64,000 nt of DNA from Parasponia andersonii (Eukaryota > Streptophyta > Magnoliopsida > Rosales > Cannabaceae): assembly GCA_002914805.1 (NCBI GenBank), contig JXTB01000020.1, positions 428,573 through 492,572 of the forward strand. Reading direction: 5' to 3'. Every line of letters starts with the position of its first letter. Within the stretch, counting starts at the first letter, position 1. Below are positions 25,901 through 38,800 of this stretch, one piece after another. The notes beneath the pieces were generated by a model. It did not search any database. It was not told the origin of the DNA and saw only the letters and a list, made by a program, of their open reading frames with translations. The position numbers and the translations under genes were made by a program.

Positions 25901-26637
25901 ATTCTCATTCAAAGAACCACAATAACAGAACTTGATGAAACTAGAGATATGCAGTCATTATAGTTAAACAATATCTCAAAATATCAACTTATCACTTAAT
26001 CAATGAGCATGCTATGCAAAAAGTATCATCAACACAAACTCTAAATCATAGAACCAAGTCATGATGTATCCAAATCAAGTGATCACAATGATATCAATTC
26101 CAAGAAAGTACTACCTCAGTATAATAAATAGCAATAAAGTCAAGCCACATCGGTGGTGTACAAACACTAAACTAGTGTATCACAAGCGAAAATCCCCAAA
26201 AAGTATAACCACAATCAAATAATATAAACAAGGTCAATAATGTAACCCGAGGGTTAACATACAGGCAACCCATAAGACAGTCAAATACAAAAACCAAGGT
26301 ACAAGATACCAGATCGCTATATTAGGACTTACGAGGTTCATGTAATCTACAATCTGAATGGACAGAAGAGTACAATAATGAATGTAGAAATGAATAGTCT
26401 CATGTCAACCTGACACTTTCGAGATTAACATTTCTGGGAAATCATCATCCGAAAGACACTAGAATTTCACCTTAAAGGGGTATAAAAGAGGACTTGAAGG
26501 AAAAACAACTTATCTAGCCAGTTCTTAAGTAATGTATGAGGTATATGTCAAAACCATTTCTAAAATATTTTGAAACACCAAATAATAACAAAGGCATGAT
26601 CCTAGCCATATCTAAAGTTGGGCTCTGATGCTAAATC
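22906..26637 (-). mobile_element. Non-coding interior of LARD-1
   Basis: 3.73 kb between the LTRs with no long ORF on either strand and no retroviral domain. It aligns by eye with the interiors of LARD-2 (for example 23341-23400 against 35021-35090, and 26310-26420 against 38250-38360) and LARD-3 in opposite orientation. It holds a hairpin CAAAGATTGTACAAGTCTTTG at 23791-23811 that corresponds to hairpins in the other copies. Conservation without coding capacity points to an RNA-level role such as packaging or dimerisation, which is inference. Confidence 0.75.
26622..26633 (-). promoter_or_regulatory. Primer-binding site of LARD-1
   Basis: On the minus strand it reads TAGCATCAGAGC, two bases away from the canonical TGGTATCAGAGC, and lies four bases from the LTR edge. 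Confidence 0.7.
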
Positions 26638-28869
26638 TGTCATGATCCAAAATCAAAGGCCGTGACTTTTAGTAATTTTAAGTATAAATTAATATAAATA
26701 AAAGATTTTACGAAATTCGGAGAAAACTAAGTATTTAAATTTTTCATTTTAGTCCTTGAATCATTGGAAATTCTATATAAAAGGGAGCATATCTTTAGTT
26801 TAATTTATTAAGAAAGATACGCCAATTAAAATCTAAGAAAACATAGTTAATTTATACGAAAACTTGGTTTGATAAAAACTTTAATGTTGATTAAAATGAA
26901 GTTCTCAAATCTTGAGTCGGAAAGTCCAAAAATTAATTTACAAAAGTTAGTCAAAATTCCAAGTAGTTAAGACTTTAAAATTTTGCCCCTTAGGAATCAT
27001 AGTACCCTATTTATATCCCAAATCCTCAAATAATAGTAAATACATCCACATACATTCACTTAGTACGATCAATGAACATGGCTAAATAGCTAGACATAGA
27101 AAAAGAGTGAGACAAGAAAAAGGTACCAACCAAAGAGGAATAAGGTTATGAGTATAAGCTAAGCAACTTGCCTAACTAACGGGACAACTGACTCGGATGG
27201 ATAGTACCTAAAGAAGAGGAAAGTAGGGAGGGTGAGCTCGAAAGCTCAGTAGGAAAGCTATTACCTAATTTAAAATCCTTTTTAGTGATGAAAAGCCCAT
27301 GCATAATTAGTTTAATCCAAAATATCTTTGCAAAACTGTATGTACATATATATATATATAATAATATCCAAAACTGATAGTCCATATGCATATACATATA
27401 TATAGATACATAGAAAGCATGATATTAGAAAATCAATCAGTCCACAAACAAATGACACAAATCTACCTATACCTATGAGTTCACCACCTCTCATTAATGG
27501 AAACTAGGGTGTTGGCACTACGTGCATCATACAGCTTGTTAACATGTAGCCCATAACCGGAGGAGACACCCGTGTATCGCCTAACAAACTTGGAGGGGCA
27601 ACCGCCTTGGCTATGCCTGCCAAATGGGGAGTAATAAGAAGAAATACCCCATGCACAGATTCACAGACTTAGTGCCACACTGTAAAAGCCCTATGATGGT
27701 AACTTGGGACTCACGTGTGATCCTATGATACATGTACTCTGAGCTGATATGTAAAAATGGCCATGCAATAATTTAAGCTGAAATGATACTCTGATTTTTA
27801 ATGAAATAGTTAATTAAATTTTTATAGAAAAATAGACAGCATAATGGCCCTATTTTAATATATTTAAAAATAAGCTATACTCAGAAAATTCCTAGAGTAA
27901 TCGAGTATATGTAATATAATTCAGACCCATCACATATATCCAAAATAATTCTAAAGTCATGTTTGTCATCATATGTTGCAGAAAATAAGTTTCACTCAAA
28001 AAACGGTATAAAATAGAGGTAACTGAATCCATACCTTACTAGAATAGTGATACCACACTATGGAATCCTTATAGTGCCATTGAATGATTGCCCGGAGGGT
28101 CAGGAACCAATTCCATAGCCTCGATCGCTCATTTAAGAAAAACCAACTCCTCAAAGGAGCTTCGAATAAATAAACGGACCGCTTCGTTGAATTCTAAATG
28201 TCCAAAATAGCTGAGTTAGACATATAACTCAACTAATTTGGCTCCGAGTTGACATCGGACTGGTGCCACACAAAACGAGACAAAATCAAAACCGTTAGAT
28301 ATTGTTTTTCGTACCGATCACCAAACATAGTCAATATGTATATCAAACTTCACTATTTTCTGAGTACATTCCAAAAATGATATAAAAAATAATATCTAAT
28401 TATCAGATCAAATGTCAAACTCGAGCTCAAAAATAGACAAAAATGACAACTTTTAATTCGGGTAAAATAGGGTGGTGAGATATATACTTTGAGGTTCTTC
28501 TCGACGATACGAACCCAAATAACCTAAGAACAAAACCCGAAAAGAACGAAATCATTACTGAAAATTCAAAACTCCTCGTCGCCAAAAATGACATTTTTCG
28601 GCAACAGAATGCTTAGCGGTGGCTGTGAGCAGGTGGTGCAGTTGCATGCAGAATGGGGGAGCTCCGTTGGTAGTCAGGCAGGCCAAACGGTGGTCATGGC
28701 AGCCATTAGCACTCCTTCACCTCTATTTGGCCGAGACGAGCAAGAGAGAAAACAGAGAGGGATAGGGTGAGTCAGGTGGGGGAGAGAGAAAGAATGCATA
28801 TATATATATATAATCTCTTTTTTTAATGGTCCAATGACCAAATTACCTTTAAAAAATTGGGTTATTACA
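26638..28869 (-). repeat. 5' LTR of LARD-1 (right)
   Basis: Direct repeat of 20761-22905, beginning TGTCATGATCC and ending GGGTTATTACA on the plus strand. It has the same landmarks (AAGCTCAGTAGG near 27243; CCTCGATCGCTC near 28120). Confidence 0.85.
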
Positions 28870-30896
28870 TAGTTAGGAGTAGGCGTTGAAGGTAATAGAT
28901 TGCTAGTAGTCCTTATTGTATCTTTCTCGTAAAGAATTAGGATAACCCGCAGATTTGTTCTTAGTTGTGTTTGTGATCTATTTTTTGGCCTCTTTTTTAG
29001 AGGAGTTTGAAATTATATTCGTTATGCTCATATTATAATTTGAAGTTTATTACTTTGACTAATGATATTCCCTTGAAAAGTCCGTTTATATCAAAAAAAA
29101 ATATTATCCTACAATTTAGGAAAATTTTAGTCCTTTTTTTTATTGAAAAAAAGTTAAAAGGTGTTACAAAGTATAACTTTAAGCAACAAATTAAGATTAT
29201 GTGTTTGATAATAGAAACAAACCTTTTCGTCGATGAAGCAACATATATAACATATTTGCCTATATGAAAAATAGGTACAACGTAAACATATAATCTAAAA
29301 ATTATTAATGAAAGAAAAATAAAAGTAATATAACTGACAATAATACATGTTTTTAACTTTCAAATGGTGAGAATTAGTTTATAAAGATTCATATCTAAAC
29401 ATTCAAAAATAAATATATTCGCTTAATATATAAAGATTGTAATAACTAAAGAGTCCAGTTATACTTAGAGCAATGTTATTTCAAGCTAACAAAAATGGAC
29501 CAAATTCAGTGCCACACTTCTACATTTATGGCCCATATATAATTCTAAAATTTATCTTGTAATAACTTCTTGTTTTAATACACGTGCATAATCCATCCGT
29601 GGAGCTTTGATTATAATGAAAGTAACTAAGCAAAGAGTAGTCCTGAAAAATTAATAAATAAATAAAAGAAGCAGCAAAGAAAACATTCATAAATAAAATG
29701 TAAATAATGCATTAAAAAAAATCTGCTGGCTTATCAAAAAGTAACAAACAAACCAAAATTATTGCAGTATAGTACTCTGAAAGCCTGGATTTTACTCTTT
29801 AGGTACGTGTATAAAATTCTCAAATACAAATAACCTTTCTTTTTTTATAATAGTAAGCGCAATGATAAAGCTTTTTTTTTAATTTTAAAAAAAAGGTAAT
29901 AGAGAACAAAAATTTAATATTGCAAGCTACATTATCTGACATACATATTGTCACCATCATCGGTTCCAAGCCAAAGATCTCTATCCACTCGCTGAGTCTA
30001 ACTATGTCTCTCCTCTTTTTAATTTTTATTTATTTCCAAAAGATAAAATTATTTAAAATAAAATTCCTCCATGAAAACTGCAACGTAAAGTAGAGATAAT
30101 TTAAAGCCAAGCTAAGCTTTTTAGCCATTCACTCTCGACACTCACAAATTATATATAAATCATAATTTATAATTAGATATAATATATTAGTATTATATAG
30201 AAAGTTAAATGTATTTGATAAGATGAATGTAAAACTAACTAAATGTAATATAAGCTACCATTGCTATTCGAAAAAATAATAAAAAGAACAATCGTATAAA
30301 TCATAGTTAAATTAGGAATTTCACAGATTTTTTACTCTTTCCTTTTAGTTCACGCTTAATATATACACAGACTCTTCCTTTATATTTTGACCCTACAACT
30401 TGTGCCTTTCAACAAAAAAAGCCCCCCCACCCCCCCCCCCCCCCCCCCTCCCACTCATTACTACAATCTTACGTCTCTTGTCTATTTTTCTTCCTGTCTT
30501 TTTCTTTTTCCTTCCTTGCTCACGTCTGTTGCCTACCTTTTTTTTTTCTTTTTTTTTTTCCTGTAATATTTTCTCTGTCAACGTTTATTGGTTGCAGCTG
30601 CTCCCTGAATATTGGCTCTATTCTTTTTCTTTATTTAAATTCACAAGTTGGCTGCAGCACTTGGCTTAGCGGTGAGCAAGATCCTTTTTTTTCTTTCTAA
30701 AATCTCTTCCTTTTTGTTTGGGCTTACGAGTTCTGTTTGGATCAAAAACATTCTTTCTGGCTGTTATTTAATTTAATCTTTGAAACGAGGATTTAGGATT
30801 TTAGAATTCCAGAGATTTAAAAAAATACCTGTATATGTATGAATTTGTGTGGGCTAGTAACAGTGCTAAAGAATTCTCATTTTCTTTATATAAATA
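28870..30896. other. AT-rich spacer; possible LINE 3' tail at its start
   Basis: From 28870 to 29101 the text (TTTTTTGGCCTCTTTTTTAGAGGAG, then an AT-rich stretch ending in ATATCAAAAAAAAA) looks like a plant LINE or other poly-A retro-insert tail. The rest is AT-rich with small open frames that match nothing recognised. A 19-C run occurs at 30430-30448 and pyrimidine-rich leader-like text at 30400-30600. No gene is called. Confidence 0.4.
30430..30448. repeat. Poly-C run of 19
   Basis: Nineteen consecutive C bases, preceded by a 7-C run at 30422-30428. The open frame that crosses it is a consequence of the low complexity. Confidence 0.9.
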
Positions 30897-33033
30897 TGTT
30901 CAAAGTCGTGATTTTTACTAATTCTAAGTAAAAATATAATTAGATATATAGTTTATAAAATTCAGAAAAAATCAAGTATTTAGAATTTTCATGTTAGACC
31001 TTAAAACATAATAAATTCTATAACAGAAAATAAATCTTCTCATTAGTTCAAATTACTTAAAGAAAGTGTCCACAAAAGTTTAGAAGAAATCTAGTTAATT
31101 TCATTTAGAAACTTATTGTTAAACCATAATTTTTTGTAAATTGAGGTTAATGAAATATAGAATCCAAATGTCTAAAAATAGTTGCAAGGTAACTCAATTA
31201 TAATTCCAAGTACTCAATTTAGTAGTAAAATAATCCTTATACATCCAATTGGTAAATACATGAATCTTGGCTAAACAATTAGACATAGAAAGGAAAAGGA
31301 CAAAAAGAATGAACTAACCAAGGAAGAGCTATGAGATTGCAAGCACAAGTCAAGCAGATTGTCTAGCTATCAGGATAATTACCTCAAATAGAAAAATACT
31401 TGAAAATGAGAAAAATAGAGGGTGAGTACATGAATACTCAGTAAAGATTCAATTACAAGTATTTACTAATCAATGATATACTCATTTCAAATTTCTACAT
31501 TATTAGTAAGATATTCTAAAACTTCATTTTTGAAAGTCATATATCAAACCATTTTCTAAAGGTTCACAAAGTTCCAAACCATTATAAAACTCATTCTCAA
31601 AACAAATACATACCTGTTTAAGTTATTCACAAGTATACTGAATACTATCTAATTTCATAATCTCTATGTTTTTGACAAATGTGAGTTCTAGCCATCTAAT
31701 TGATGATCTTGAGTTTTTTTTTTTTAATAGTATTCTTTCAGAACACGTGATTCTATCGGCTACGTGAGATGAATACTCTATGAATAACATGATGCAGTAA
31801 TGTATTATACTCAAACTATATTCATTTCTAAAAACCAGATTTCCAAATTTATTAATTTTTTTCATATCTAATTTTTCAAAAAACTCCTTAAAATCCATTC
31901 CCTATATAATATAGTATAAAATGGGATAATATGGCACACTATGTAGGGTGATGTACCTCCAAGCAGTTTATCATAAACACATTTTCCAAAATAGTTCATA
32001 AATTCATTTTTACAAATCATTTCACAAAATTTTTGTATTTGACAAGGTAAGTAAATTTACAACAAAAAGCATTATAAAATCAAGTAATCAAATTCCTACG
32101 TCATCAAGATAGTAATACAATGCTGTGTAGTTCACATGGTATCACTTGGCAGTCGTTCGGAGAGTCAAGGTCATTTTTGAGCCCTCGATCGCTCGCTTTG
32201 AAATCTCATCTTTCGAATAGAATCCAAATCGAGAAACAGACCTCAACACTGAATTCATATCCCCCAAATTAGCTAAGTTAGACATAAAACTTAACCGATT
32301 CGGGCTCAATATGTGGCATAAAAAATGAGATAAAATTTGAGTTGTTTAGTCTCGTTTTTTGTGCCCATCACCAAACATAGCCAATATATTTCTCATTTTT
32401 CATATTTTCACAAACACATCATAAATATGACATTTATTTGACTATCTTATGGTTAGATTAAAAAGTCAATTTCTACACCAAAAAACTTAAAATTATTCAA
32501 CAATACTAAAATTCAATCGGGACAAAATGGACTTGAAATCTATATACCATAATGATCCTGTCGAGAGAAATCCAAAGAAACCCAAGCTTATGGCTCGACG
32601 TCATTGGTATGGGCACTAGGATCGTGTTTTCTCTATGGGCATTATTCGCATTTTTTTCGATAAGGTGGTGGTTTAGCGGCTGCAAAAGTCCAGTGGATAG
32701 CTCATGGTGGCTGCATGGTCCGTCTAGGACCAACAGCATGCATCGACTGTGGCCTGAAGTAGTCATGCAGGAGAGGGGCAGTGGCAGCCATGTTTTGATG
32801 CTATAAAAACAGAGAGAGAGAGGGAAAAAGAGAATGGGGGAGAGAGCCATATGGCCTTAAGCAAATAGATTGTGAAATTTTTAAAAATTGCACTTTATCC
32901 CCCAGTTTTTCAAATCTCTTTCTCTTAGGTCCTCTAAAAATTACAATTTAGCCCTCAATTTTCAAAAAAAATTTCATCTTAATCCCATTATTTTATTTCA
33001 AAAAATTATCATTAAAATTTTAGGGTTTTTACA
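30897..33033 (-). repeat. 3' LTR of LARD-2 (left)
   Basis: Homologous to the LARD-1 LTRs, including GAGCCCTCGATCGCTCGC near 32178-32195, a GA-rich patch near 32810 and a TTTTTACA end at 33033. The adjoining CTTTCTTTAAAAGAATTTCG is the complement of the polypurine tract context. A frame on each strand across 32506-32850 is a chance ORF inside the LTR. Confidence 0.75.
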
Positions 33034-33281
33034 TCGTCCTTTCTTTAAAAGAATTTCGTCACAAAATTCAAATACAAACAGGGAATATGAGTGGAATGGC
33101 GTAGAATAATCGTTTGATGGAAGGTGATCACTCATTCTGGAATTAATGAGTATCCAACCAAATACTAATAGTTAAGGAAATGTGAAACATAAGTCCCACA
33201 CCTTGTATTAATATCCAATTAGCAATTCAATGCCATACAATAACATGAATTAAAGGTTTACACAAGGAGGTATAGAGTCAA

Positions 33282-34821
33282 TGTTGGTAATTACTTTCGA
33301 AAAATGTGACAAAATTGAAGTTGAACTTAAGCATCGAAAAAAAAAAATTTTGAGATTATAGTTTCTCATAAATACATGCAAGAAATTGTATACCTCAGCT
33401 AATGAGTCTTCCTTCGTATGCATTAAGCTTGTAACTGTAGAGGTGAGTGGGTACCTTGATCTTGATCAATCTCTATGTAGGAATCTAAGAATTCCAATGG
33501 CCTTTAATGATGGCTCCAAGAATTTCACTCTCTTTCAGTTTTCTGTACAACTACTAAACTAATATTTTAGTCAAAATTGAATTAACATACAATAAGAAGG
33601 GGGGCGAGTCTTTTATAGGCTCCTTTCTTAAAGGGATTTTCGGTAGCCCTAAGGAGCCATGGGCTGGCCAAAAATCAATGCTAAATTAGCAGTGAGGTAG
33701 GCCCCAATAGCCTACCCATTAGTCTGGCCTTTTTTTTTTTTTTTTTTTTTTCTCTTTTTGTGTAATTTCCCAGAAAGCTATTTGTGCCTAATTGATCTTA
33801 TGCAGCCCAAGATGTTGGTAATTCAAAATCCAATAGACAAAGTCGCAGTTATAATTAACTCTTAACACAAGTTAGCTTAAACTATTAGTTATAGACTTAT
33901 TCTAATAAAGGTTCAAAATACATTCTTGAATTAAATAAATATCACAAGATACTTTATAATTAGAATTATATCTAATGGATAATTAACATGTGCAAATGTA
34001 TCCCCACATAAATACCGATAATTAGAGAGAGGTAAAATTATTGTTTTGTCTTTCCAATTATATCTTTTAATTTTTTAATACAAGACTATATCTAATAGAT
34101 GATCAGAATTACAAAAAGTCTTTAATTAATAAAATATCTAATTTTATTAATTACTTAGCTCATATTTAAATCATCTATACTCTTATAGCTCCTTAAGGCA
34201 GCATTCACTTCTACATATAATAGAGTTATAGATTCCATATCTATAAGCATATGTTCACAGTACCTATGATAATGCATTACCAAAATATCGGGGTTTAAAT
34301 CGTGAATTTCTTGATCTGTACATTTTAACATCTCAAATAATACAAATTATGAACACATGTTCATCACCTATATTAGGATTAAGAAAGACATGTCTTAATC
34401 ATCTAGTTTGTAAGAACATGTTATTATCAATGACACTTACTACTAGAATATATTTCGCATGATCTATGTTCAATATTTACATATCAAGACTTTTTGCACA
34501 TGGTTACACTAATATAGATTAAAACATATTATAAATGTACAAAGCCTTGTTACACGATCCAAGAAAAGTATCCACCTTCTCTTATTAGTAGTGAATTATT
34601 TTATTTGATTTAATTAGAGAACATATGTCTTAACTTTAATAAACAACTTTATTAAAATATTTTTCTAATAAATAAATCATGGAATCTTTATGACATTTAC
34701 TATTATAGCAATAGTCAAAGCATTATTACAAATATTATGCATGAATTATAAATTTATTAAAAATCTAAAATATTTATTAAATATCCATAAATAATAAACA
34801 CTTTTGAGCATAATCCTAATA
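33282..34821 (-). mobile_element. Solo copia-type LTR nested in LARD-2
   Basis: It starts TGTTGGTAATT on the plus strand, like the copia LTR at 553, and ends AGCATAATCCTAATA. The minus-strand reading therefore begins close to TGTTAGGATTATGCT, a common plant copia LTR start. Flanks are GTCAA (33277-33281) and GTCAT (34822-34826), a 4-of-5 target duplication. LARD-2 sequence resumes on both sides. Its length is about 1.54 kb and no internal domain remains. A run of 22 T bases is at 33730-33751. Confidence 0.65.
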
Positions 34822-34826
34822 GTCAT

Positions 34827-37800
34827 GAGAAGGCTCACCAGTAGTTATAAGATCTCGACATAAGAGATTAGAAATGATGACCTAAAGTTGGTAATTAGTC
34901 ATAGAAGTAGAATCAATAATGAAGGCTAGAATTCAAAAATATATGACTTTTATAATCTGAATAATGATTGTTAGGAATAAACTAGAGTAATAGACCAAAT
35001 ATCATATACATGCAATATCGTCTCCCTGATCATACCAAATTAATAGCACACTAGGATAAATCTATTTATCTATAGGTAAAACTTGGTCCAAAACAATCAC
35101 TGAGTCTAAAGACTCTAACAAGAATTCTCTTCAACACAAGATTGTACCCAACAGGATTTCGAATGGAAAACAAATAGCCTTGTATTATACCTTACAAGAT
35201 AAACAAGTTTAAAGGTAAAAAAAATGACAATAAGAGTCCAATGAGATAATCATTGACTGTTCCTCCTAACGAGCAAGAAAACTATATGAACTAGACCAGA
35301 ACTACTATGAATGAAAATCTCCAATAGAAGAGTATATAGTACAACGAGCACAAAGTAGCAACCATTGCATTCAAATGTATTGAAATGCAAATATCTACAT
35401 AACATATAAAACCCAAAGACTTTCCAAGTCTTTTGTCCAAGACAATGTCATAGGGTAATAATTTATACCAAATTCAAATCCAGATGCTCTCCAAGTCTCT
35501 TTACCCAATATAGAACTATATAGTTGTAAGTCATAAAAATCTCCAATGAACCCAAAGACTTTCAAAGTCTTTGATACAAGGAGAAGTCATATAGAGATGA
35601 CTCAATACTCAATATATAAGTAAAACTTACAACAATATCATAATGCCCCCGAAACAAACTTTTAATAGAATAGATTATCCCTATGGCGATGCTTGTCTCC
35701 CATCTAACTCTATTTCATTTTTAAGTCAAAAACAGTTCGAAAATATTTTTGAAAACATGAAATACAAAAATCAGGGACATATAAGAAGATTACACAAGTT
35801 CACAATAAGGTTACACCTTGGTCATAGTTAAACTAAACCTGAACTCCAAATATTCATTTTGAAAATATAATAGCAAGAGTTCAACAACTCTTAAAATCGA
35901 TCCATGAGAAAACTGATTTTAAATGCCATCAATTATACCACCATAGTGATGCTTGAATCCAACTAAAATCAAGTAGTGAGTTACTGATTGAATTCAATAT
36001 CAACAAACTCAATAAGGAATCTAATTTAGAACACATTATAGCAAGAGTCTCCAATAATTTTCAAAAGTCAACACAAGCAAACTTTCTCATGTGATACTTG
36101 CTCCTTAGCACTAAGAGGGAATGCATCGACAAGATCAAATCTTGTCATCAGTAGTCAACAATATGGAGATCTAATACACGAGTATTCACTTGCTAAGGTA
36201 AGTAAGTAGAATAAGAGGAAATTTTTTTTTTCTTGTTTTTTTTTTGGCTGGATCTAGGGTTCACTAACCATATTTTCAAGGACTTAAAACATGCTAGCTT
36301 CTTTTCAAGGCATAGTCAGATATAATAGAAATTCTCTTAAAATTCTAAAACTTTTTCAAAGTTTTCAAACATGTCTCTTCAAGAGATTCCTTGTGTTGGT
36401 AAACCACATACGCAAACAAATTCCCATAGTTCTTTATTGTTGAAAACTCTAGGTAAGGCATGCTTTAGTGAGACTTTCTTTAAGTTTTATAACTTTGAGT
36501 TCACTATAGTCTAGTAATTTTATTAAAAACAGTTTTAAAAGACATTTTAATGATGAGAAATTATAAAGCACTTTTAGAAAAATAGTAGAGTATATCATAG
36601 TTATTTTTTTAAGCCTCACTTAAATTGTCAAGCATGTTTATAAAATACAATCTTTTCGCATAACCAGCCAATATGATGTACATAAACTCCATAAATTGAA
36701 AAGTTACAATTAAATTTCAAAGAAAATATCACACATTGATATGCACAACTCAAAATCTACAAATTCCATAGCCCTTATCTATTTGAAAACTAAATTTCAT
36801 GAATAAAAAGTTCAAATGAAATTTAAAAGAAAAGGCCATATGCTATTTTGGACTACCAAAGACTCATCAAGGTAACCAAAACCAATATAATTGTATTCAG
36901 AAACTCAAATGAAATGTCACCGTAAGCCTCCAACAGTTAGAGTTCTCAACACTTGGGAAACAAAATTAAATCAACTACACAAGTGCTCAGTCATCCAATT
37001 GAGATAAACAAGACAAAGTCAATCCAACTTGACTTAACTAATGAACAAGACTTTGATGGAACTCCAAGGATTCAACAATCCAATAGACACCGAAATCATG
37101 CATATCTAAATAAAACAAGTCACATATATAATGAAAAGCTTAGAAGAATAAGTAAATCTAAACAATAGGGCACGTAAAGCTATAACAATAAAGTTTCACC
37201 AAACCTCCAAACCAAAAATTTAAAATTCAAAAATTCAATTTAGTTAAGTTCCCAAATCAGACACATAACCAAGTTTCATTCTCCAAGAAACTAACATAAG
37301 AGAAATCACAAATGGAAATTTCTTTTAAATTCGCTTAAAGCTCCAAAGGCACAAATCAAACTTATATGTGACCCATTTCAAAAGATTTCCAAGTAGTAAA
37401 ACTAGTTGTAAAAAGTATTTACACATGACATTCATTAAACAAATCATGTTTAAGTCAATTTGTAATTGAATTGTGAAAGTATTGTTTCGTTTTAAAATTA
37501 AGTACCAAGTAAAAGTTTGATAATATTTAGCTAGAATTACTACTACGCTCGAAATAGAGAAAATACTTAGAAACTTTTCACAATGAAAATTTTACGTAAA
37601 TCTAAGAGATTTTTATTTTTTAAACCAACACCATAAATATGCAATGAGATCTTACTAGTACCAAACTAGCTTTAAGAAAAGCAATTATTTAAATTATATA
37701 TATTTATATATTTTTGACAATTTCATAAACCTCAGACTCAAAGTGATACTACTAATTTTAAAATGGCACGACCCTTGAGGGGTATTAACTACTTATACCT

Positions 37801-38607
37801 AACCATCACTTAGGTTTAAAATATCTATGGTTCTTTTGAAATAAAAATGTCATATTGACCAAATACAAGGGTTTACATAGTTTAAAGCCATACCAATTAA
37901 GTTTGGGATTTCAAAAGTCCTCAAAACCAAGTAACTCAATTTTAAACCCAACAAATTCTTAATAGACAAAAATTTTCAATTAAAGAGTCGCAAAACCAAA
38001 TTTGATGAAATCAAACAACACAATACAGAATTTAAAGAAAAAAATCCAGGATGTCAAGCCAATTGCTCACTCAGAAAGAAAATATACCATCCACAAAGTA
38101 TTATTAATGCATAAGGAGGATATGAAAATATACTACGAAATACTCAAAGTGGGTGCACACAAAAACATTCCCTAAGCAAGTAAAATCAAAATCCCACAAG
38201 CATATAGTGTCAAGTCACGATAATTAAGATGCAAGGTACCAAATTGCAATCTTAGAATTTATGAGGCTCATATAGCATATTACCTTAATCGACATAGGAG
38301 TACCAAAATGAATGTCTATTTGAATCGCGAAATTTTGACAAGAGTGGAATTCACTAGTCTCATGTCAATCTCAACACTTCCTAAATTAGAGTCTATAGGA
38401 TATAACTATCTCAAGGATACTATAGTTTGACTCTAGGGAAATAAACGAAGGATTTAGAATAAATTGAAGTAAAGACAACGTATTCAGTCAATTCGTAAAG
38501 TGATGTATGAGGTATTCGTCAAACACTTTTTCCAAAACCCTTTTAAACACCAAATATTATATGCAAGATCCTATACGAATTTGAAGTCTGAAGATCTGAT
38601 GTCATTT
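34827..38607 (-). mobile_element. Non-coding interior of LARD-2
   Basis: Continuation of the LARD-2 interior beyond the nested copia LTR. It holds a perfect hairpin AAAGACTTT-C-AAAGTCTTT at 35554-35572 and an 8-bp-stem version at 35415-35433. The blocks at 35020-35090 and 38160-38420 match the other LARD interiors. No protein domain is recognised; the 60-70 codon frames here are not conserved between copies. Confidence 0.75.
35554..35572. repeat. Perfect 9-bp inverted repeat in LARD-2 interior
   Basis: AAAGACTTT at 35554-35562 and AAAGTCTTT at 35564-35572 are exact reverse complements separated by one C. A related pair with 8-bp arms lies at 35415-35433. Confidence 0.95.
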
Positions 38608-38800
38608 TATCACGACTGAAAATCCAAACTCGTGTCTTTTAGTAATTTTAAGTGAAAATATAAATAAATATCGAGTTTACAAATTTTAGGAGAAATTAAG
38701 TACTTAGAATTTTCATTTTAGACCTCCAAATGTTATAAATTCTATAATAAAAAATAATTCTTCTCATTACATCAAATTACTAAAAGAAAGTATTCACAAA
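38608..38800 (-). repeat. 5' LTR fragment of LARD-2 (right)
   Basis: ACGACTGAAAATCCAAACTCG...TTTTAGTAATTTTAAGTG matches the start of the other LARD LTRs, then the match stops near 38800 where CACTA-like subterminal repeats begin. Confidence 0.7.

Larger units (their letters stand above)
20761..28869 (-). mobile_element. LARD-1: large non-coding LTR retrotransposon derivative, both LTRs present
   Basis: Left LTR 20761-22905 and right LTR 26638-28869 are direct repeats of about 2.15 and 2.23 kb with TG...CA ends (TGTCATGACC...TTATTACA on the plus strand). A primer-binding site complement lies inside the right LTR at 26622-26633, and a polypurine tract complement (TTCTCCCCTCCT) lies inside the left LTR at 22906-22917, so the element reads on the minus strand. 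The 3.73-kb interior has no gag or pol. Flanks TAGCC (20756-20760) and TAGTT (28870-28874) may be a decayed 5-bp duplication. The LTRs differ at roughly 12-13 percent over the first 230 bases compared by hand, so it is an old insertion. Confidence 0.85.
30897..38800 (-). mobile_element. LARD-2: second non-coding LTR element, right LTR truncated
   Basis: Left LTR about 30897-33033, whose outer about 20 bases are lost. Right LTR from about 38608, cut short at about 38800 by a small CACTA-like element. The interior of about 5.6 kb includes a nested solo copia LTR (33282-34821). Without that insert it is about 4.0 kb, close to the other copies. The primer-binding region complement at about 38592-38605 is degenerate. 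The interior aligns with LARD-1 and, reverse complemented, with LARD-3. No gag or pol text is present. Confidence 0.8.

Noticed and set aside
22906-26637. Search for heavily decayed gag-pol in the LARD-1 interior
   Set aside because: No zinc knuckle, retropepsin, reverse transcriptase, RNase H or integrase text was seen on either strand, unlike elements A and D where decay is similar but the domains remain obvious.
29007-29267. 86-codon plus-strand frame as a host gene
   Set aside because: Lys/Ile/Phe-rich composition reflects AT-rich DNA, and it crosses a probable poly-A tail. No domain recognised.
30393-30669. Frames of 62 and 89 codons with polyproline or polyglycine
   Set aside because: They come from the poly-C run and pyrimidine-rich low complexity, with no recognised domain.
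32506-32850. Frames of 114 and 84 codons on opposite strands
   Set aside because: They lie wholly inside the LARD-2 LTR and are not shared with the equivalent position in the other LTR copies.
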